A DNA stretch of 64,000 bases from Formivibrio citricus. Its GTDB lineage: Bacteria; Pseudomonadota; Gammaproteobacteria; Burkholderiales; Chitinibacteraceae. The translations under genes and the position numbers were made by a program. Below, in pieces: positions 1 to 8,429 of the stretch. Location of the stretch: positions 37,842-101,841 of the forward strand of contig NZ_FOVE01000011.1 of the NCBI RefSeq assembly GCF_900115065.1, given 5' to 3'. The notes under the pieces are model-generated. The model made no database searches. It worked only from the letters and a program-made list of their open reading frames with translations, and had not been told where the DNA came from. Numbering within the stretch: position 1 is the first letter of the stretch; every line of letters starts with the position of its first letter.

Positions 1-312
1 GGTGACGGCGATTCGATGCGCCTGGATGTGCTTGACATATCGCTGGGCGGGGTCGGTGTTCGTTTTTCGGAGGCGCAAGTCGGAAAAATTGAAATTGGCC
101 TCAAGTTTTCGCAGGTCGAATTCGATTTTGGGCCGGGCGGGGTCATGCGGATCAATGTGGAAGTGCGCAATCGCCGTGCCGTTGTCAATCGGCAAGGACA
201 AACCCAGTATGCAGTGGGCATGCGTTTCCTCGGGCTCTCCCGGGCGCAGGAAGCCAGCCTGCAACGCCTGATTTCCCAGTTGGAGCGCGAACGCAAGGCG
301 CTGCTGGGGTGA
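1..312 (+). CDS. PilZ-domain protein, YcgR-like flagellar brake (C-terminal part only)
   Basis: The reading frame is open at the window edge and ends with TGA at 310-312, so only the C-terminal ~103 residues are present. The segment DISLGGVGV fits the second PilZ signature (D-x-S-x-x-G), which contacts cyclic di-GMP. The tail GMRFLGLSRAQEASLQRLI resembles the end of YcgR-type proteins, which bind c-di-GMP and slow the flagellar motor. The first PilZ signature (RxxxR) and any N-terminal YcgR domain lie outside the window, so the PilZ call is firm and the YcgR assignment is by resemblance. Confidence 0.75.
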   Translation, partial: GDGDSMRLDVLDISLGGVGVRFSEAQVGKIEIGLKFSQVEFDFGPGGVMRINVEVRNRRAVVNRQGQTQYAVGMRFLGLSRAQEASLQRLISQLERERKALLG

Positions 313-377
313 ATGAATTAAAAATGGATTGGTTGTTGCCAGTTGTCCGCGGATGAAGTTAGAATCGCACCTCTTTC

Positions 378-453
<76 letters not shown>

Positions 454-488
454 TTTACCCTTCCGAGGGTATCCAGGAAAGTCCAGAG

Positions 489-522
489 AACCCGCACAGC
501 ATAAGGCTTTGCGGGTTTTTTG
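489..522 (+). terminator. Intrinsic terminator after tRNA-Thr
   Basis: AACCCGCA (489-496) pairs with TGCGGGTT (510-517), and the hairpin runs into a T tract ending at 522. It lies 36 bp after the tRNA and is the likely end of its transcript. Confidence 0.75.
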
Positions 523-594
523 TTATCTGTTTACGTCCATCCTCATCCGGTCGAATCCAGTGTTTTTGTGCCCCTGCTTGTGCCCCCGCCCGAT

Positions 595-954
595 TCAGGA
601 ACGAATGTTGGAATGGCTGAACCGGAAATCGCGCAGGATGCGCTGGTAATCTTCTTCGCTGAACATCAGCAGGCAGGGTTCGTCTTTTTGGGAGGTCTCG
701 ATATCCAGGGTGATGCACGCATAACGCCCGATGGCGAGCCAGATGGCGGCCACCAGTTTTTCCGCAAACCAGTTCGGATTCTCCCCCGGCTTGGGGGCAG
801 TCTCATGTCGTAGCATCAGTAGCCAGGCGCTGCCGCATGACTGGCGCTTGATCCAGGAGGGGGGCTGCCAGACCGTGCGCATGGCCGTTAGAACCTGCTC
901 GACCTCAAGTGAGGAGAGCGGCGATATTCCCAGTTCGATGCGTAAACTATCCAT
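595..954 (-). CDS. Conserved-looking hypothetical protein, 119 aa
   Basis: I do not recognise this family. The product is a small soluble protein with no signal peptide or membrane segment and two predicted helical/strand blocks; its C-terminal half is acidic (SEEDYQRILRDF). ATG at 954 has no clear Shine-Dalgarno sequence. It stands alone between tRNA-Thr and the divergently transcribed receiver-domain gene. Codon composition resembles the neighbours, so it is more likely a real gene than a shadow, since no competing frame on the other strand encodes a recognisable protein. Confidence 0.55.
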   Translation of the reverse strand: MDSLRIELGISPLSSLEVEQVLTAMRTVWQPPSWIKRQSCGSAWLLMLRHETAPKPGENPNWFAEKLVAAIWLAIGRYACITLDIETSQKDEPCLLMFSEEDYQRILRDFRFSHSNIRS

Positions 955-1123
955 TTGTTGGGGTCCAGATGCCGGCCAACCGGCCGCAAAAGAGGCAGAT
1001 GATATTCGAGTAGCCTACACCAAATTCCGTCGTGATCGAAAATTCGACGCCCAAAGGGGCGACGTTCGGGGGCGTGTGTGCTAGATTTTCTAGCATCTGT
1101 TTACTGCGCTGGTTCCCACGGTT

Positions 1124-2251
1124 ATGGCTGAAAATATCAATGCGGCAGAACGTTCACGGATTCTGGTCGTCGATGATTCACGGATCGTGCGAGCCACGAT
1201 CCGCAAGCATCTGGCGGAGGGGCACGATCTCGTCGAAGAGGCCGATGGCGAGGCGGGATGGCGACGGTTGCTGGCGGATAAAGCCATCAACCTGCTGATT
1301 TCCGATCTTTCCATGCCGGAGCTGGATGGTATAGGGCTCCTGGCGCGGGTCAGGGAAAGCGGCGAGCCGCGCATCCGCAACTTGCCGGTGATCATCATTT
1401 CCGGCGAGGAGGACGAGGCAACCAAGCGGCGCTGCGTGGACGCGGGCGCCAACGATTTCATCACCAAATCGACGGATCGTGCCGAAATGCAGGCACGGGT
1501 CCAGGCCAATCTCGATCTAGCCGCGACCCGGCGCGAGCTGCAAGAAAGCCGTACTACCCAAGCCCAGACGGCGACGACCGATGCGGTGACCGGCGCGGGC
1601 ACTTCGCATCTGTTGACGCTGCAGCTCGAACAATCGCTGGCTTATGCCCAGCGGCACAGCAGCGAAGTGACGTTGATGCTGATCGAGGTCGATCATTTCC
1701 AGTCGCTGGAGGAAAAACTTGGCGACCGCCTGTCCGGGCAGATGCTCAATCTCCTGGCGAAGCTGCTGTCGGCCAAGCTGCGGCGCGAGGATACGCTGGC
1801 GCATCTGGACGGTGCGCTGTTCGCCGTCGTATCTCCCGGTTCGTCCCTCTCCGGCGTGCGAGTGCTGGCCGAACGCCTGCGCCAGGCCGTGGGCAACGCC
1901 CGCATCAATTTCCGCAACGAACAATTGCATATCACCGCGAGTTTTTCGCTGGCCAATTCCTGGCATGACAAGGTCGAGGCCGCGGATGCCTTGCTGGATG
2001 CGGCGCTCAACCGCCTGCGTGCGGGGGCAGAGGCGGGGCGCTTGGCGATGCCGAGTGTCCAGGAGGAGCGCGTCGCCGTGCCGCTGATTTCCGAGGCGCT
2101 GGGAATGCTGCACCAGGGCAAGGCAGATGAATTGCGTCCGCACTTGCCGGCACTGATGGCGAATCTCTTGCCGCTGCTGGAGCTGGCCAATGCAGAGCTT
2201 GGTTTGGGGTGGGCACTGGAGAGGGTGGCCGCGGCAGAATCGCGACGCTGA
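1124..2251 (+). CDS. Response regulator: REC domain plus degenerate GGDEF domain
   Basis: Residues ~10-130 form a complete receiver domain: acidic pair D17/D18, phospho-acceptor D61 in LLISDLSMPELDG, switch S93 and K115. A short coiled linker leads to a GGDEF-fold domain (~160-310). Where active diguanylate cyclases carry GG(D/E)EF, this protein has DGALF (in LAHLDGALFAVV), so metal and GTP-binding acidic residues are lost and cyclase activity is unlikely. About 50 further helical residues follow. It probably acts as a phosphorylation-dependent binding protein or a GTP/c-di-GMP sensor. No kinase gene is adjacent. ATG 1124 begins seven codons before the first beta-strand region and has no strong ribosome-binding site. 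Confidence 0.85.
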   Translation: MAENINAAERSRILVVDDSRIVRATIRKHLAEGHDLVEEADGEAGWRRLLADKAINLLISDLSMPELDGIGLLARVRESGEPRIRNLPVIIISGEEDEATKRRCVDAGANDFITKSTDRAEMQARVQANLDLAATRRELQESRTTQAQTATTDAVTGAGTSHLLTLQLEQSLAYAQRHSSEVTLMLIEVDHFQSLEEKLGDRLSGQMLNLLAKLLSAKLRREDTLAHLDGALFAVVSPGSSLSGVRVLAERLRQAVGNARINFRNEQLHITASFSLANSWHDKVEAADALLDAALNRLRAGAEAGRLAMPSVQEERVAVPLISEALGMLHQGKADELRPHLPALMANLLPLLELANAELGLGWALERVAAAESRR

Positions 2252-2315
2252 ATTTTGATGTGCAGGAATGCAAACGGGGCCGCGAGGCCCCGTTGTGTTT
2301 GGTAACGCCGACGTT

Positions 2316-2459
2316 AGAACCTGTTCACGATCTGTCGCGAGAGGCTGTCAGCGGGGTGAAGAGCAGCGCAAAAACCGGAGTGTACAAGGAGTACATGAGG
2401 ATTTTGAGCAGCGCATGAGCCCCGATCACGGCTTCGCAGCAAGATCGTGAACAGGTTCT
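2316..2459 (-). repeat. 144-bp palindromic repeat element, copy 1
   Basis: The ends are a perfect 18-bp inverted repeat, AGAACCTGTTCACGATCT (2316-2333) and its reverse complement (2442-2459). The reverse complement of the whole element is nearly identical to 56717-56860 and matches the ends of 59366-59465. The interior has no coding capacity and holds a small TGTAC/GTACA hairpin. The last base coincides with the first base of the nadE stop triplet. Size, inverted ends and lack of an ORF suggest a MITE or other palindromic dispersed repeat. Confidence 0.85.
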
Positions 2460-4057
2460 TACAGCGTGAAGCGATTGGTGATCGGCATGCGCCAATCCTT
2501 GCCGAACGCCCGGTGGGTGATGCGTGGCCCGACCGGGGCCTGGCGGCGCTTGTATTCGTTGATGCGCAACAGGCGCACCACGCGGTCGACGTCCTCCGCT
2601 GCGTACCCCAGATCCACGATCTCGGCGCGGCTGAGGTTTTCTTCCACATAGGCTTGCAGGATGGCGTCGAGGATCTCGTAGGGCGGCAGCGAATCCTGAT
2701 CCTTCTGGTCCGGGCGCAACTCGGCCGAAGGCGGGCGGGTGATGATGCGTTCCGGGATGACTTCGCCCTGCGTGTTGCGCCAGCGCGAAAGGCGGTAAAC
2801 CAGCGTCTTGGCCACGTCCTTGAGCACGGCGAAGCCGCCGGCCATGTCGCCGTAGAGCGTGGCATAGCCCGTGGTCATCTCCGATTTGTTGCCGGTGGTC
2901 AGTACCAGTTTTCCGCTCTTGTTGGACAGCCCCATCAGCAGGGTGCCGCGGATGCGGCTTTGCAGGTTTTCCTCGCTGGCATCCATCGGCAGACCGGCAA
3001 AATGCGGGGCGAGGCCGTTCATGAAGGCTTCGTAGACCGGCCAGATTTCGATCTCCGAATACTGGCATCCTAGGCGCTCGATCATGGCGCGCGAATCGGT
3101 TACGGAAATGTCGGCCGTGTAGCGCGAGGGCATCATCACAGCATGCACCTTGTCTGCGCCGAGCGCATCGCAGGCGATGGCCAGCGTCAGCGCGGAATCG
3201 ATGCCGCCGGAGAGCCCCAGCAATACGCCGGGGAAGCGGTTCTTGCTGATGTAGTCGCGCACACCGGTGACCAGCGCCTGGTAGATGCTCGCTTCCTCGC
3301 CGAGATCGGGCGTGATGTTGCCGGGTTGCAGCGTGCCATTGCGGTATTCGACGAAGCCGAGCGCCGATTCGAACGCGGGCAGTTGGGCGACGAGTTGCCC
3401 GTGCTTGTCGAGCGCAAAGGATTGGCCGTCGAAAACGAGCTCATCCTGTCCGCCGACCATGTTGCAGTAGACCAGCGAAAGCGCGTTTTCCTCCACGCGG
3501 GCTTGCGCAATGCCGAGGCGGGAGCTTTGCTTGGCCTTGTGATAGGGCGATGCGTTGAGCACCAGCAGCAGTTCGGCACCTTCATCTGCTGCGGCTGCTG
3601 CGGGTTCCACGTCCCATACGTCCTCGCAGATGGCGAGCCCGACCTGCACGCCATCCTGTTCGAAGACCAGCGGCGCAATGCCGGGCTGGAAGTAGCGAAC
3701 CTCGTCGAACACCGCATCGTTGGGTAGCAGCATTTTTTCGTAGCGCCCCAGAACGCGACCGTCGCGGATCACCGTGGCGGCGTTGAAGCATTCGCTGCCG
3801 TTGCCGTGCGGATGGCCCACGACCAGCGTGATGCCGTCCAACTCGTCGATCAGGCGTCCGATCATCTTGCGGCATTCCGCCAGGAAGACTGGACGCAGCA
3901 GCAGGTCTTCGGGCGGGTAGCCGGTCAGTACCAGCTCCGGTGTTAGCAGGATGTCTGCGCCGGCTTCGCGGGCCTGATTGGCTGCCGCGAGGACCAGTTC
4001 GAGGTTGCCGGTCAGGTCGCCGACGACGGGGTTGAGTTGGGCAATGGCGATTTTCAT
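2459..4057 (-). CDS. nadE: Glutamine-dependent NAD+ synthetase
   Basis: Catalyses the last step of NAD+ synthesis, ATP-dependent amidation of deamido-NAD with glutamine as nitrogen donor. The N-terminal ~250 residues are a nitrilase-type glutaminase with the triad E41 (TPELVLTGYPPED), K108 (RYEKMLLPN) and C144 (AICEDVWD). The C-terminal half is the synthetase, with the ATP-pyrophosphatase loop SGGIDSALT and the motif LTTGNKSEMTTGYATLYGD. At 532 aa it has the normal two-domain length. The ATG at 4057 starts exactly at the nitrilase beta-strand (MKIAIAQLNP). It complements nadA and nadM at 12.8-14.8 kb. Its stop codon touches repeat copy 1. Confidence 0.96.
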   Translation of the reverse strand: MKIAIAQLNPVVGDLTGNLELVLAAANQAREAGADILLTPELVLTGYPPEDLLLRPVFLAECRKMIGRLIDELDGITLVVGHPHGNGSECFNAATVIRDGRVLGRYEKMLLPNDAVFDEVRYFQPGIAPLVFEQDGVQVGLAICEDVWDVEPAAAAADEGAELLLVLNASPYHKAKQSSRLGIAQARVEENALSLVYCNMVGGQDELVFDGQSFALDKHGQLVAQLPAFESALGFVEYRNGTLQPGNITPDLGEEASIYQALVTGVRDYISKNRFPGVLLGLSGGIDSALTLAIACDALGADKVHAVMMPSRYTADISVTDSRAMIERLGCQYSEIEIWPVYEAFMNGLAPHFAGLPMDASEENLQSRIRGTLLMGLSNKSGKLVLTTGNKSEMTTGYATLYGDMAGGFAVLKDVAKTLVYRLSRWRNTQGEVIPERIITRPPSAELRPDQKDQDSLPPYEILDAILQAYVEENLSRAEIVDLGYAAEDVDRVVRLLRINEYKRRQAPVGPRITHRAFGKDWRMPITNRFTL

Positions 4058-4097
4058 GAAGTAGGCGCAGTAAAATCAATTTACCAATTGTAAGCGA

Positions 4098-4814
4098 CTA
4101 ACCCGCAAACAGCACGAATACCGTCGGGCGTTTGCCGATTTCCGGGGGGGGCGATTTTTTCCAGTCCGCGATGCGCTGGCTGCGGACGAATTCTCCGGGC
4201 AGGGTCAGGTCGCAGGCGAGGGTGAGCTGCGTTTCCGGATGGCAGGCCGCGAGCAGGGCGGCAAACAGGGCGAGGTTGCGGTAGGGCGTTTCGATAAAGA
4301 GTTCGGCCTGCTTGTGCTTGCGCGATTCGTTTTCCAGCCGGCGGATCGCTTCGATACGCGGCGCGTCCTGTGCCGGCAGGTAGCCGCTGAAGCGGAACTG
4401 CTGGCCGTTGGCACCGGACGCCATGAGCGCCAGCAGCAGCGACGAGGGGCCGACCAGCGGAGTGACGCGGATGCCCTTGCGATGCGCCAGTCGCACCAGG
4501 TTCGCGCCCGGATCGGCGACGCCGGGGCAGCCCGCTTCCGACATCAGCCCGACATCGTTGCCTTCCAGCAAGGGGGCGAGCAGGGCGGCAAGCTCGTTGT
4601 CCCTCGTGTGTTCGCTGAGTTCCTGCATCCATAGCGAACGCAATTCGTGCGGGGTGCCGAATTGTTTGAGGTGAGCGCGTGCGGTCTTGGGTGCCTCGAC
4701 GATGAAATGCGTCAGGCGGCGGGCGATGTCGAGCGTGTCGGCGGGCAGGATGCTTTCCAGCCGGTCTCCGCCCATCGGCGTCGGGATCAGGTACAGTGTT
4801 CCGGTCGCGCTCAT
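4098..4814 (-). CDS. RsmI-like SAM-dependent methyltransferase (tetrapyrrole methylase fold)
   Basis: This 238-aa protein has the tetrapyrrole-methylase fold used by RsmI, which 2'-O-methylates C1402 of 16S rRNA. Family features are the N-terminal strand TLYLIPTPMGGD, GLMSEAGCPGVADPGANLV and VTPLVGPSSLLLALMASG. It is shorter than canonical RsmI (about 280 aa), lacks the C-terminal helical extension, and its first loop differs from the usual ATPIGNL, so it may be a paralogue with another substrate. The ATG at 4814 overlaps the maf stop (ATGA), implying translational coupling with the nucleotide pyrophosphatase. Confidence 0.8.
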   Translation of the reverse strand: MSATGTLYLIPTPMGGDRLESILPADTLDIARRLTHFIVEAPKTARAHLKQFGTPHELRSLWMQELSEHTRDNELAALLAPLLEGNDVGLMSEAGCPGVADPGANLVRLAHRKGIRVTPLVGPSSLLLALMASGANGQQFRFSGYLPAQDAPRIEAIRRLENESRKHKQAELFIETPYRNLALFAALLAACHPETQLTLACDLTLPGEFVRSQRIADWKKSPPPEIGKRPTVFVLFAG

Positions 4815-5404
4815 GGCAGGGGGATTCCTTCGTTCTTGAGCATGGTGACGAGTTCGATCAGCGGCAGGCCGATGATGGCGGTCGGGTCGCGATTCTCGAT
4901 GGCGGCGATCAGCGTGATCCCCAAGCCTTCGGTCTTGGCGCTGCCAGCGCAGTCATAGGGTTTTTCCAGATTCAGGTAGCGCTCGATTTCCGCATCGGTG
5001 TAGTCGCGCATCGTGACGCGGGTGATGTCGACGACGGTCTGGGCGTGATCCGTGGCCGCGTTCAGCAGGCAGAGCGCGGTGTGGAATTCGATGGTCCGGC
5101 CGCGCATCTGCTGCAATTGCTGCACGGCGCGCTCGTGCGTGCCGGGCTTGCCCAGTTGAACCCCGTCCAGGAGCGCCACTTGATCCGAGCCGATGACGAG
5201 ATGCTGCGGGAAGCGGTTTGCCAGTGCGTTGGCCTTGGCTTGCGCCAGACGCAGGCTGGTCTGTGCGGCGGTTTCGTCGTCGAGCGGAGTTTCGTCGATG
5301 TCCGGGCTGGCGGTTTCGAAGGGGATTCCCAGGCGGGAGAGTAACTCCTTTCGGTAGGGCGAGGATGAGGCGAGCAGCAGATGGCAAGGCGCTTGTTTTT
5401 GCAT
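4811..5404 (-). CDS. Maf/YceF-type nucleotide pyrophosphatase
   Basis: Maf proteins hydrolyse non-canonical or modified nucleoside triphosphates to monophosphates. The start LLASSSPYRKELLSRLGIPF is the Maf phosphate-binding motif; IGSDQVALLDG holds the catalytic aspartate and KTEGLGITL the conserved lysine. The sequence agrees better with the YceF (7-methyl-GTP pyrophosphatase) subgroup than with YhdE or canonical Maf, as does its position beside yceD-rpmF, here divergent. The frame can be extended to a TTG at 5443, but ATG 5404 places the start immediately before the motif. Its stop overlaps the downstream methyltransferase start. Confidence 0.9.
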   Translation of the reverse strand: MQKQAPCHLLLASSSPYRKELLSRLGIPFETASPDIDETPLDDETAAQTSLRLAQAKANALANRFPQHLVIGSDQVALLDGVQLGKPGTHERAVQQLQQMRGRTIEFHTALCLLNAATDHAQTVVDITRVTMRDYTDAEIERYLNLEKPYDCAGSAKTEGLGITLIAAIENRDPTAIIGLPLIELVTMLKNEGIPLP

Positions 5405-5482
5405 GGTATTTTGTAAATAGGTTTTGACAGGGGGTGTTGGCAAATTATATCATGCCGGGTTTCTGGTTCGGTCTGGCAGGCT

Positions 5483-5989
5483 ATGACGATTATCCATAGC
5501 GCGGATTTTGCCCGCGAGGGTGGTGAGCTTTCCGGTGTTCTGGCGATTGCCGACATGGATCGCTTGCATGATCTGCTGGCGAAGATTGACGGTGATGTGA
5601 CGTGGCACCTCGCAGGCGGAGTGGACAAGCTGGAACGTCCCTATCTTCACCTGACGGTAAGCGCGGTGGTGGGGGTGATCTGCCAGCGCTGCCTCAAACC
5701 GATGCCGTTCAATATTTCTGCCGATACAGTGCTGACGCAGTTTCCTGCTGAGGAACTCCTCGACGAAGCTGTAGCGCAGGATGAAGATCTTGAAGGTATC
5801 GTCATTGAACCGGAGCTCGATGTTGAAATGCTCATCGAGGATGAAATGCTGCTGGCTTTGCCCTATGCGCCCCGGCACGAAAAGTGCGAGCCGGCTGGCG
5901 ACGCGGTCAAACCCGCGGGCGAAGCTAAACCGAATCCGTTTGCTGTCCTGGCAAAATTGAAAACCAGGAAAGCGGAAGACTCAAACTGA
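5483..5989 (+). CDS. yceD: YceD/DUF177 family protein
   Basis: A 168-aa soluble protein of the DUF177 family, which almost always sits directly upstream of rpmF and is implicated in 23S rRNA / large-subunit assembly. The central CQRCLKPM holds the conserved CxxC pair. A strongly acidic stretch follows, and the tail NPFAVLAKLK is the typical conserved end. It is first in the rpmF-plsX-fab cluster and divergent from maf. Confidence 0.9.
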   Translation: MTIIHSADFAREGGELSGVLAIADMDRLHDLLAKIDGDVTWHLAGGVDKLERPYLHLTVSAVVGVICQRCLKPMPFNISADTVLTQFPAEELLDEAVAQDEDLEGIVIEPELDVEMLIEDEMLLALPYAPRHEKCEPAGDAVKPAGEAKPNPFAVLAKLKTRKAEDSN

Positions 5990-6017
5990 AATTAACTGGT
6001 TTTCAAGGAGTTAGATC

Positions 6018-6197
6018 ATGGCCGTTCAACAGAACAAAAAATCCCCGTCCAAGCGTGGCATGCACCGCGCCCACGATTTCCTGACCGCACCGGCACTGGC
6101 TGTCGAGCCGACCACCGGTGAGGCTCACCTGCGTCACCACATTTCCCCGAACGGCTTCTACCGCGGCCGTCGCGTGATCAAGGCCAAGGGCGAGTAA
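6018..6197 (+). CDS. rpmF: 50S ribosomal protein L32
   Basis: A 59-aa basic protein starting [20 protein letters not shown], the hallmark N-terminus of bacterial L32, and ending in the [15 protein letters not shown] tail. It lacks zinc-binding cysteines, as in the Cys-less L32 form of many proteobacteria. AAGGAG at 6005-6010 is a good ribosome-binding site for ATG 6018. It lies 28 bp after yceD. Confidence 0.97.
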   Translation: MAVQQNKKSPSKRGMHRAHDFLTAPALAVEPTTGEAHLRHHISPNGFYRGRRVIKAKGE

Positions 6198-6236
6198 TTC
6201 CTCCTGGATGCCTTGCTGACCGATAAGGTTGGTTGT

Positions 6237-6269
6237 ACGGCGCAAGCAGGCAAACCCTGCTTGCGCCGT
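6237..6269. other. 14-bp stem hairpin between rpmF and plsX
   Basis: ACGGCGCAAGCAGG (6237-6250) pairs perfectly with 6256-6269 across a 5-nt loop. No T tract follows, so it is more likely an RNA-processing or stability element separating rpmF from plsX than a simple terminator. Confidence 0.6.
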
Positions 6270-6301
6270 TCGCTATTCATGACTGTGAAATAGATTGGCG
6301 T

Positions 6302-7348
6302 ATGGACATTACTGTTGCTGTCGACGCAATGGGTGGCGATCACGGTACGCACGTGACCGTGCCTGCCGTGTTGCGTTTCCTTGATCATCATGCCGATGTA
6401 AATGTGGTGCTGGTTGGCTTGCCCGACGCGCTGGAGGCCGAGCTCAAAGCTTGCAAGGCTGAAGTGGGTCCGCGCCTGCGCATCCATCCTGCGTCCGAAG
6501 TCGTGCTGATGGACGAATCTCCGCAATCCGCACTCAAGAACAAGAAAGATTCTTCGATGCGGGTGGCGATCAATCTGGTCAAATCCGGCGAGGCGCACGC
6601 CTGCGTTTCCGCAGGCAATACCGGCGCCTTGATGGCGACCGCGCGCTTCGTTCTGAAAACCATTCCGGGTATTGAGCGCCCCGCTATCGCCAAGATGTTG
6701 CCGAGTTTGCGTGGCGAGACCTGCATGCTGGACCTGGGGGCCAATGTCGATTGCACGCCGGCACACCTGGTCCAATTCGCCGTCATGGGCGCCACGCTGG
6801 TTTCTGCGGTGAAGCATGTTGATGCACCGACCGTCGGTCTCCTGAATATCGGCTCCGAAGACATCAAGGGTAATGAGGCCGTCAAGGAATCCGCTGAGCT
6901 GCTCAAGAAGGCGCCGATCAATTTCCATGGCAACGTCGAGGGCGACGACATCTACAAGGGTACGGTGGATGTGGTAGTGTGCGACGGTTTCATCGGCAAT
7001 GTGGCGCTGAAGACCTCCGAAGGATTGGCGAAAATGCTGGCGGGTTTTCTGCGTGAGGAGTTCAAGCGTAGTTGGTGGACCAAGCTTTTGGCGCTGTTCG
7101 CCTTGCCGGTACTGTCCCGTTTCAAGAAGCGCACCGATCCGCGTCGGTTCAATGGCGCCACGCTGCTGGGCTTGCGCGGCATCGTGATCAAGAGTCATGG
7201 CGGGGCGGATGAAACGGCCTTTTATTGGGCGTTGCGCCAAGCGGCCGAAGAGGCCCAGGCTGGCGTGGCTCAGCGTATTGCCGCCAGGGTACAAAGCCAG
7301 ATGGCCGAGTTCGAAAGCGGCACGGCAGCGGTTGCTGAAAATATTTGA
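6302..7348 (+). CDS. plsX: Phosphate acyltransferase PlsX
   Basis: Converts acyl-ACP to acyl-phosphate, the acyl donor for PlsY in phospholipid synthesis; peripheral to the membrane. The start [14 protein letters not shown], then [16 protein letters not shown] and [13 protein letters not shown], are PlsX signatures. At 348 aa it is of usual length. The reading frame extends upstream, but ATG 6302 is where family similarity begins. It links rpmF to the fab genes in the usual order. Confidence 0.96.
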   Translation: MDITVAVDAMGGDHGTHVTVPAVLRFLDHHADVNVVLVGLPDALEAELKACKAEVGPRLRIHPASEVVLMDESPQSALKNKKDSSMRVAINLVKSGEAHACVSAGNTGALMATARFVLKTIPGIERPAIAKMLPSLRGETCMLDLGANVDCTPAHLVQFAVMGATLVSAVKHVDAPTVGLLNIGSEDIKGNEAVKESAELLKKAPINFHGNVEGDDIYKGTVDVVVCDGFIGNVALKTSEGLAKMLAGFLREEFKRSWWTKLLALFALPVLSRFKKRTDPRRFNGATLLGLRGIVIKSHGGADETAFYWALRQAAEEAQAGVAQRIAARVQSQMAEFESGTAAVAENI

Positions 7349-7351
7349 GTT

Positions 7352-7388
7352 CCGGACATTTTTCGGGCGTCTTGGCCCGGATGTCCGG
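7352..7388. other. Hairpin between plsX and fabH
   Basis: CCGGACAT (7352-7359) pairs with ATGTCCGG (7381-7388), and CGGGC with GCCCG inside. There is no T run directly after it, and it ends about 18 bp before the fabH ribosome-binding site. Confidence 0.5.
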
Positions 7389-7417
7389 CGGCATTCTTTT
7401 CTTTTCGGGAGGTAATT

Positions 7418-8380
7418 GTGACCATCTATTCCCGTATCGCCGGCACAGGCTCGTGTTTGCCGGCCCAGACCCTGACCAATCACGATCTTGCGCAGCGTAT
7501 CGAGACCAACGACGAGTGGATTGTCTCGCGGACCGGTATCCGTGAGCGACGCATCGCCGCGGAAACCGAGCTGACTTCCGATCTGGCCGTGAAGGCCGTC
7601 GAAGCGGCAATCGAGGCGGCGGGTGTTTCGCGTGACGAAATCGACCTCCTGATCCTGGCCACGACGACGCCGGACCAGATATTTCCTTCTACGGCCTGTA
7701 TCGTCCAGCAAAAGCTGGGTGCGCACGGTTTTCCCGCGTTTGACGTACAGGCAGTCTGTGCCGGGTTCATTTACGGGCTGACGATTGCTGACCAGTTTAT
7801 CCGTTCCGGGGGCGCCAAGTGCGCGGTCGTGGTGGGCGCCGAGGTGATTTCGCATATCCTGGACTGGACCGATCGCGGTACTTGCATCCTGTTCGGTGAC
7901 GGTGCCGGCGCCGTGGTGCTCAAGGCCAGCGACGAGCCAGGCATCCTGGCGACGCGGGTGCATGCCGACGGTCGCTACAAGGATATCCTCAATGTTCCGG
8001 GCAAGGTCCGCAATGGTGCCATCGATGGTAGTCCATGGGTTTACATGGACGGCAGCGCGGTATTCAAGTTTGCCGTGCGTGCGCTGGCCGACGTGGCTGA
8101 AGAGACGCTGAATGCAGCCGGAATGGAAAAGGCCGACCTCGATTGGCTGGTTCCGCATCAGGCCAATCTGCGCATCATCGAGTCGACGGCCAAGCATCTG
8201 CATTTGCCGATGGACAAGGTGATCGTGACATTGGACAAGCACGGCAATACCTCGGCGGCATCGATTCCGCTGGCGCTGGACGAAGGCGTGCGTTCCGGGC
8301 GTATCCAGCGCGGCCAATCGGTGATGCTGGAGGGTATCGGCGGCGGCTTTGCCTGGGGCGGCGCACTGCTGCGCTACTGA
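7418..8380 (+). CDS. fabH: 3-oxoacyl-ACP synthase III (beta-ketoacyl-ACP synthase III)
   Basis: Condenses acetyl-CoA with malonyl-ACP to start type II fatty acid synthesis. The Cys-His-Asn triad is present: C114 in VQAVCAGF, His in VPHQANLRI and Asn in [10 protein letters not shown]. The C-terminal [13 protein letters not shown] is typical. The start is GTG at 7418, supported by GGGAGG at 7407-7412. Length is 320 aa. Confidence 0.96.
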   Translation: MTIYSRIAGTGSCLPAQTLTNHDLAQRIETNDEWIVSRTGIRERRIAAETELTSDLAVKAVEAAIEAAGVSRDEIDLLILATTTPDQIFPSTACIVQQKLGAHGFPAFDVQAVCAGFIYGLTIADQFIRSGGAKCAVVVGAEVISHILDWTDRGTCILFGDGAGAVVLKASDEPGILATRVHADGRYKDILNVPGKVRNGAIDGSPWVYMDGSAVFKFAVRALADVAEETLNAAGMEKADLDWLVPHQANLRIIESTAKHLHLPMDKVIVTLDKHGNTSAASIPLALDEGVRSGRIQRGQSVMLEGIGGGFAWGGALLRY

Positions 8381-8388
8381 TTTTTCGA

Positions 8389-8413
8389 GAGGCCGTTCCG
8401 GCCTCGTTTTTTG
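8389..8413 (+). terminator. Terminator-like hairpin between fabH and fabD
   Basis: GAGGCCG (8389-8395), loop TTC, CGGCCTC (8399-8405), then G and six T (8407-8412). It has the form of an intrinsic terminator but sits inside the fab cluster, so it may partly reduce read-through into fabD. Confidence 0.6.
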
Positions 8414-8429
8414 AGCAAGGAGCAAGACG

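Noticed and set aside
890..900. AGAACCTGCTC, similar to the end of the 144-bp element
   Set aside because: No inverted partner at a suitable distance, and it lies within the minus-strand hypothetical gene.
6158..8425. A 755-codon open frame on the minus strand opposite plsX and fabH
   Set aside because: plsX, fabH and their motifs occupy the plus strand; the minus frame is a GC-codon shadow with no recognisable domain.
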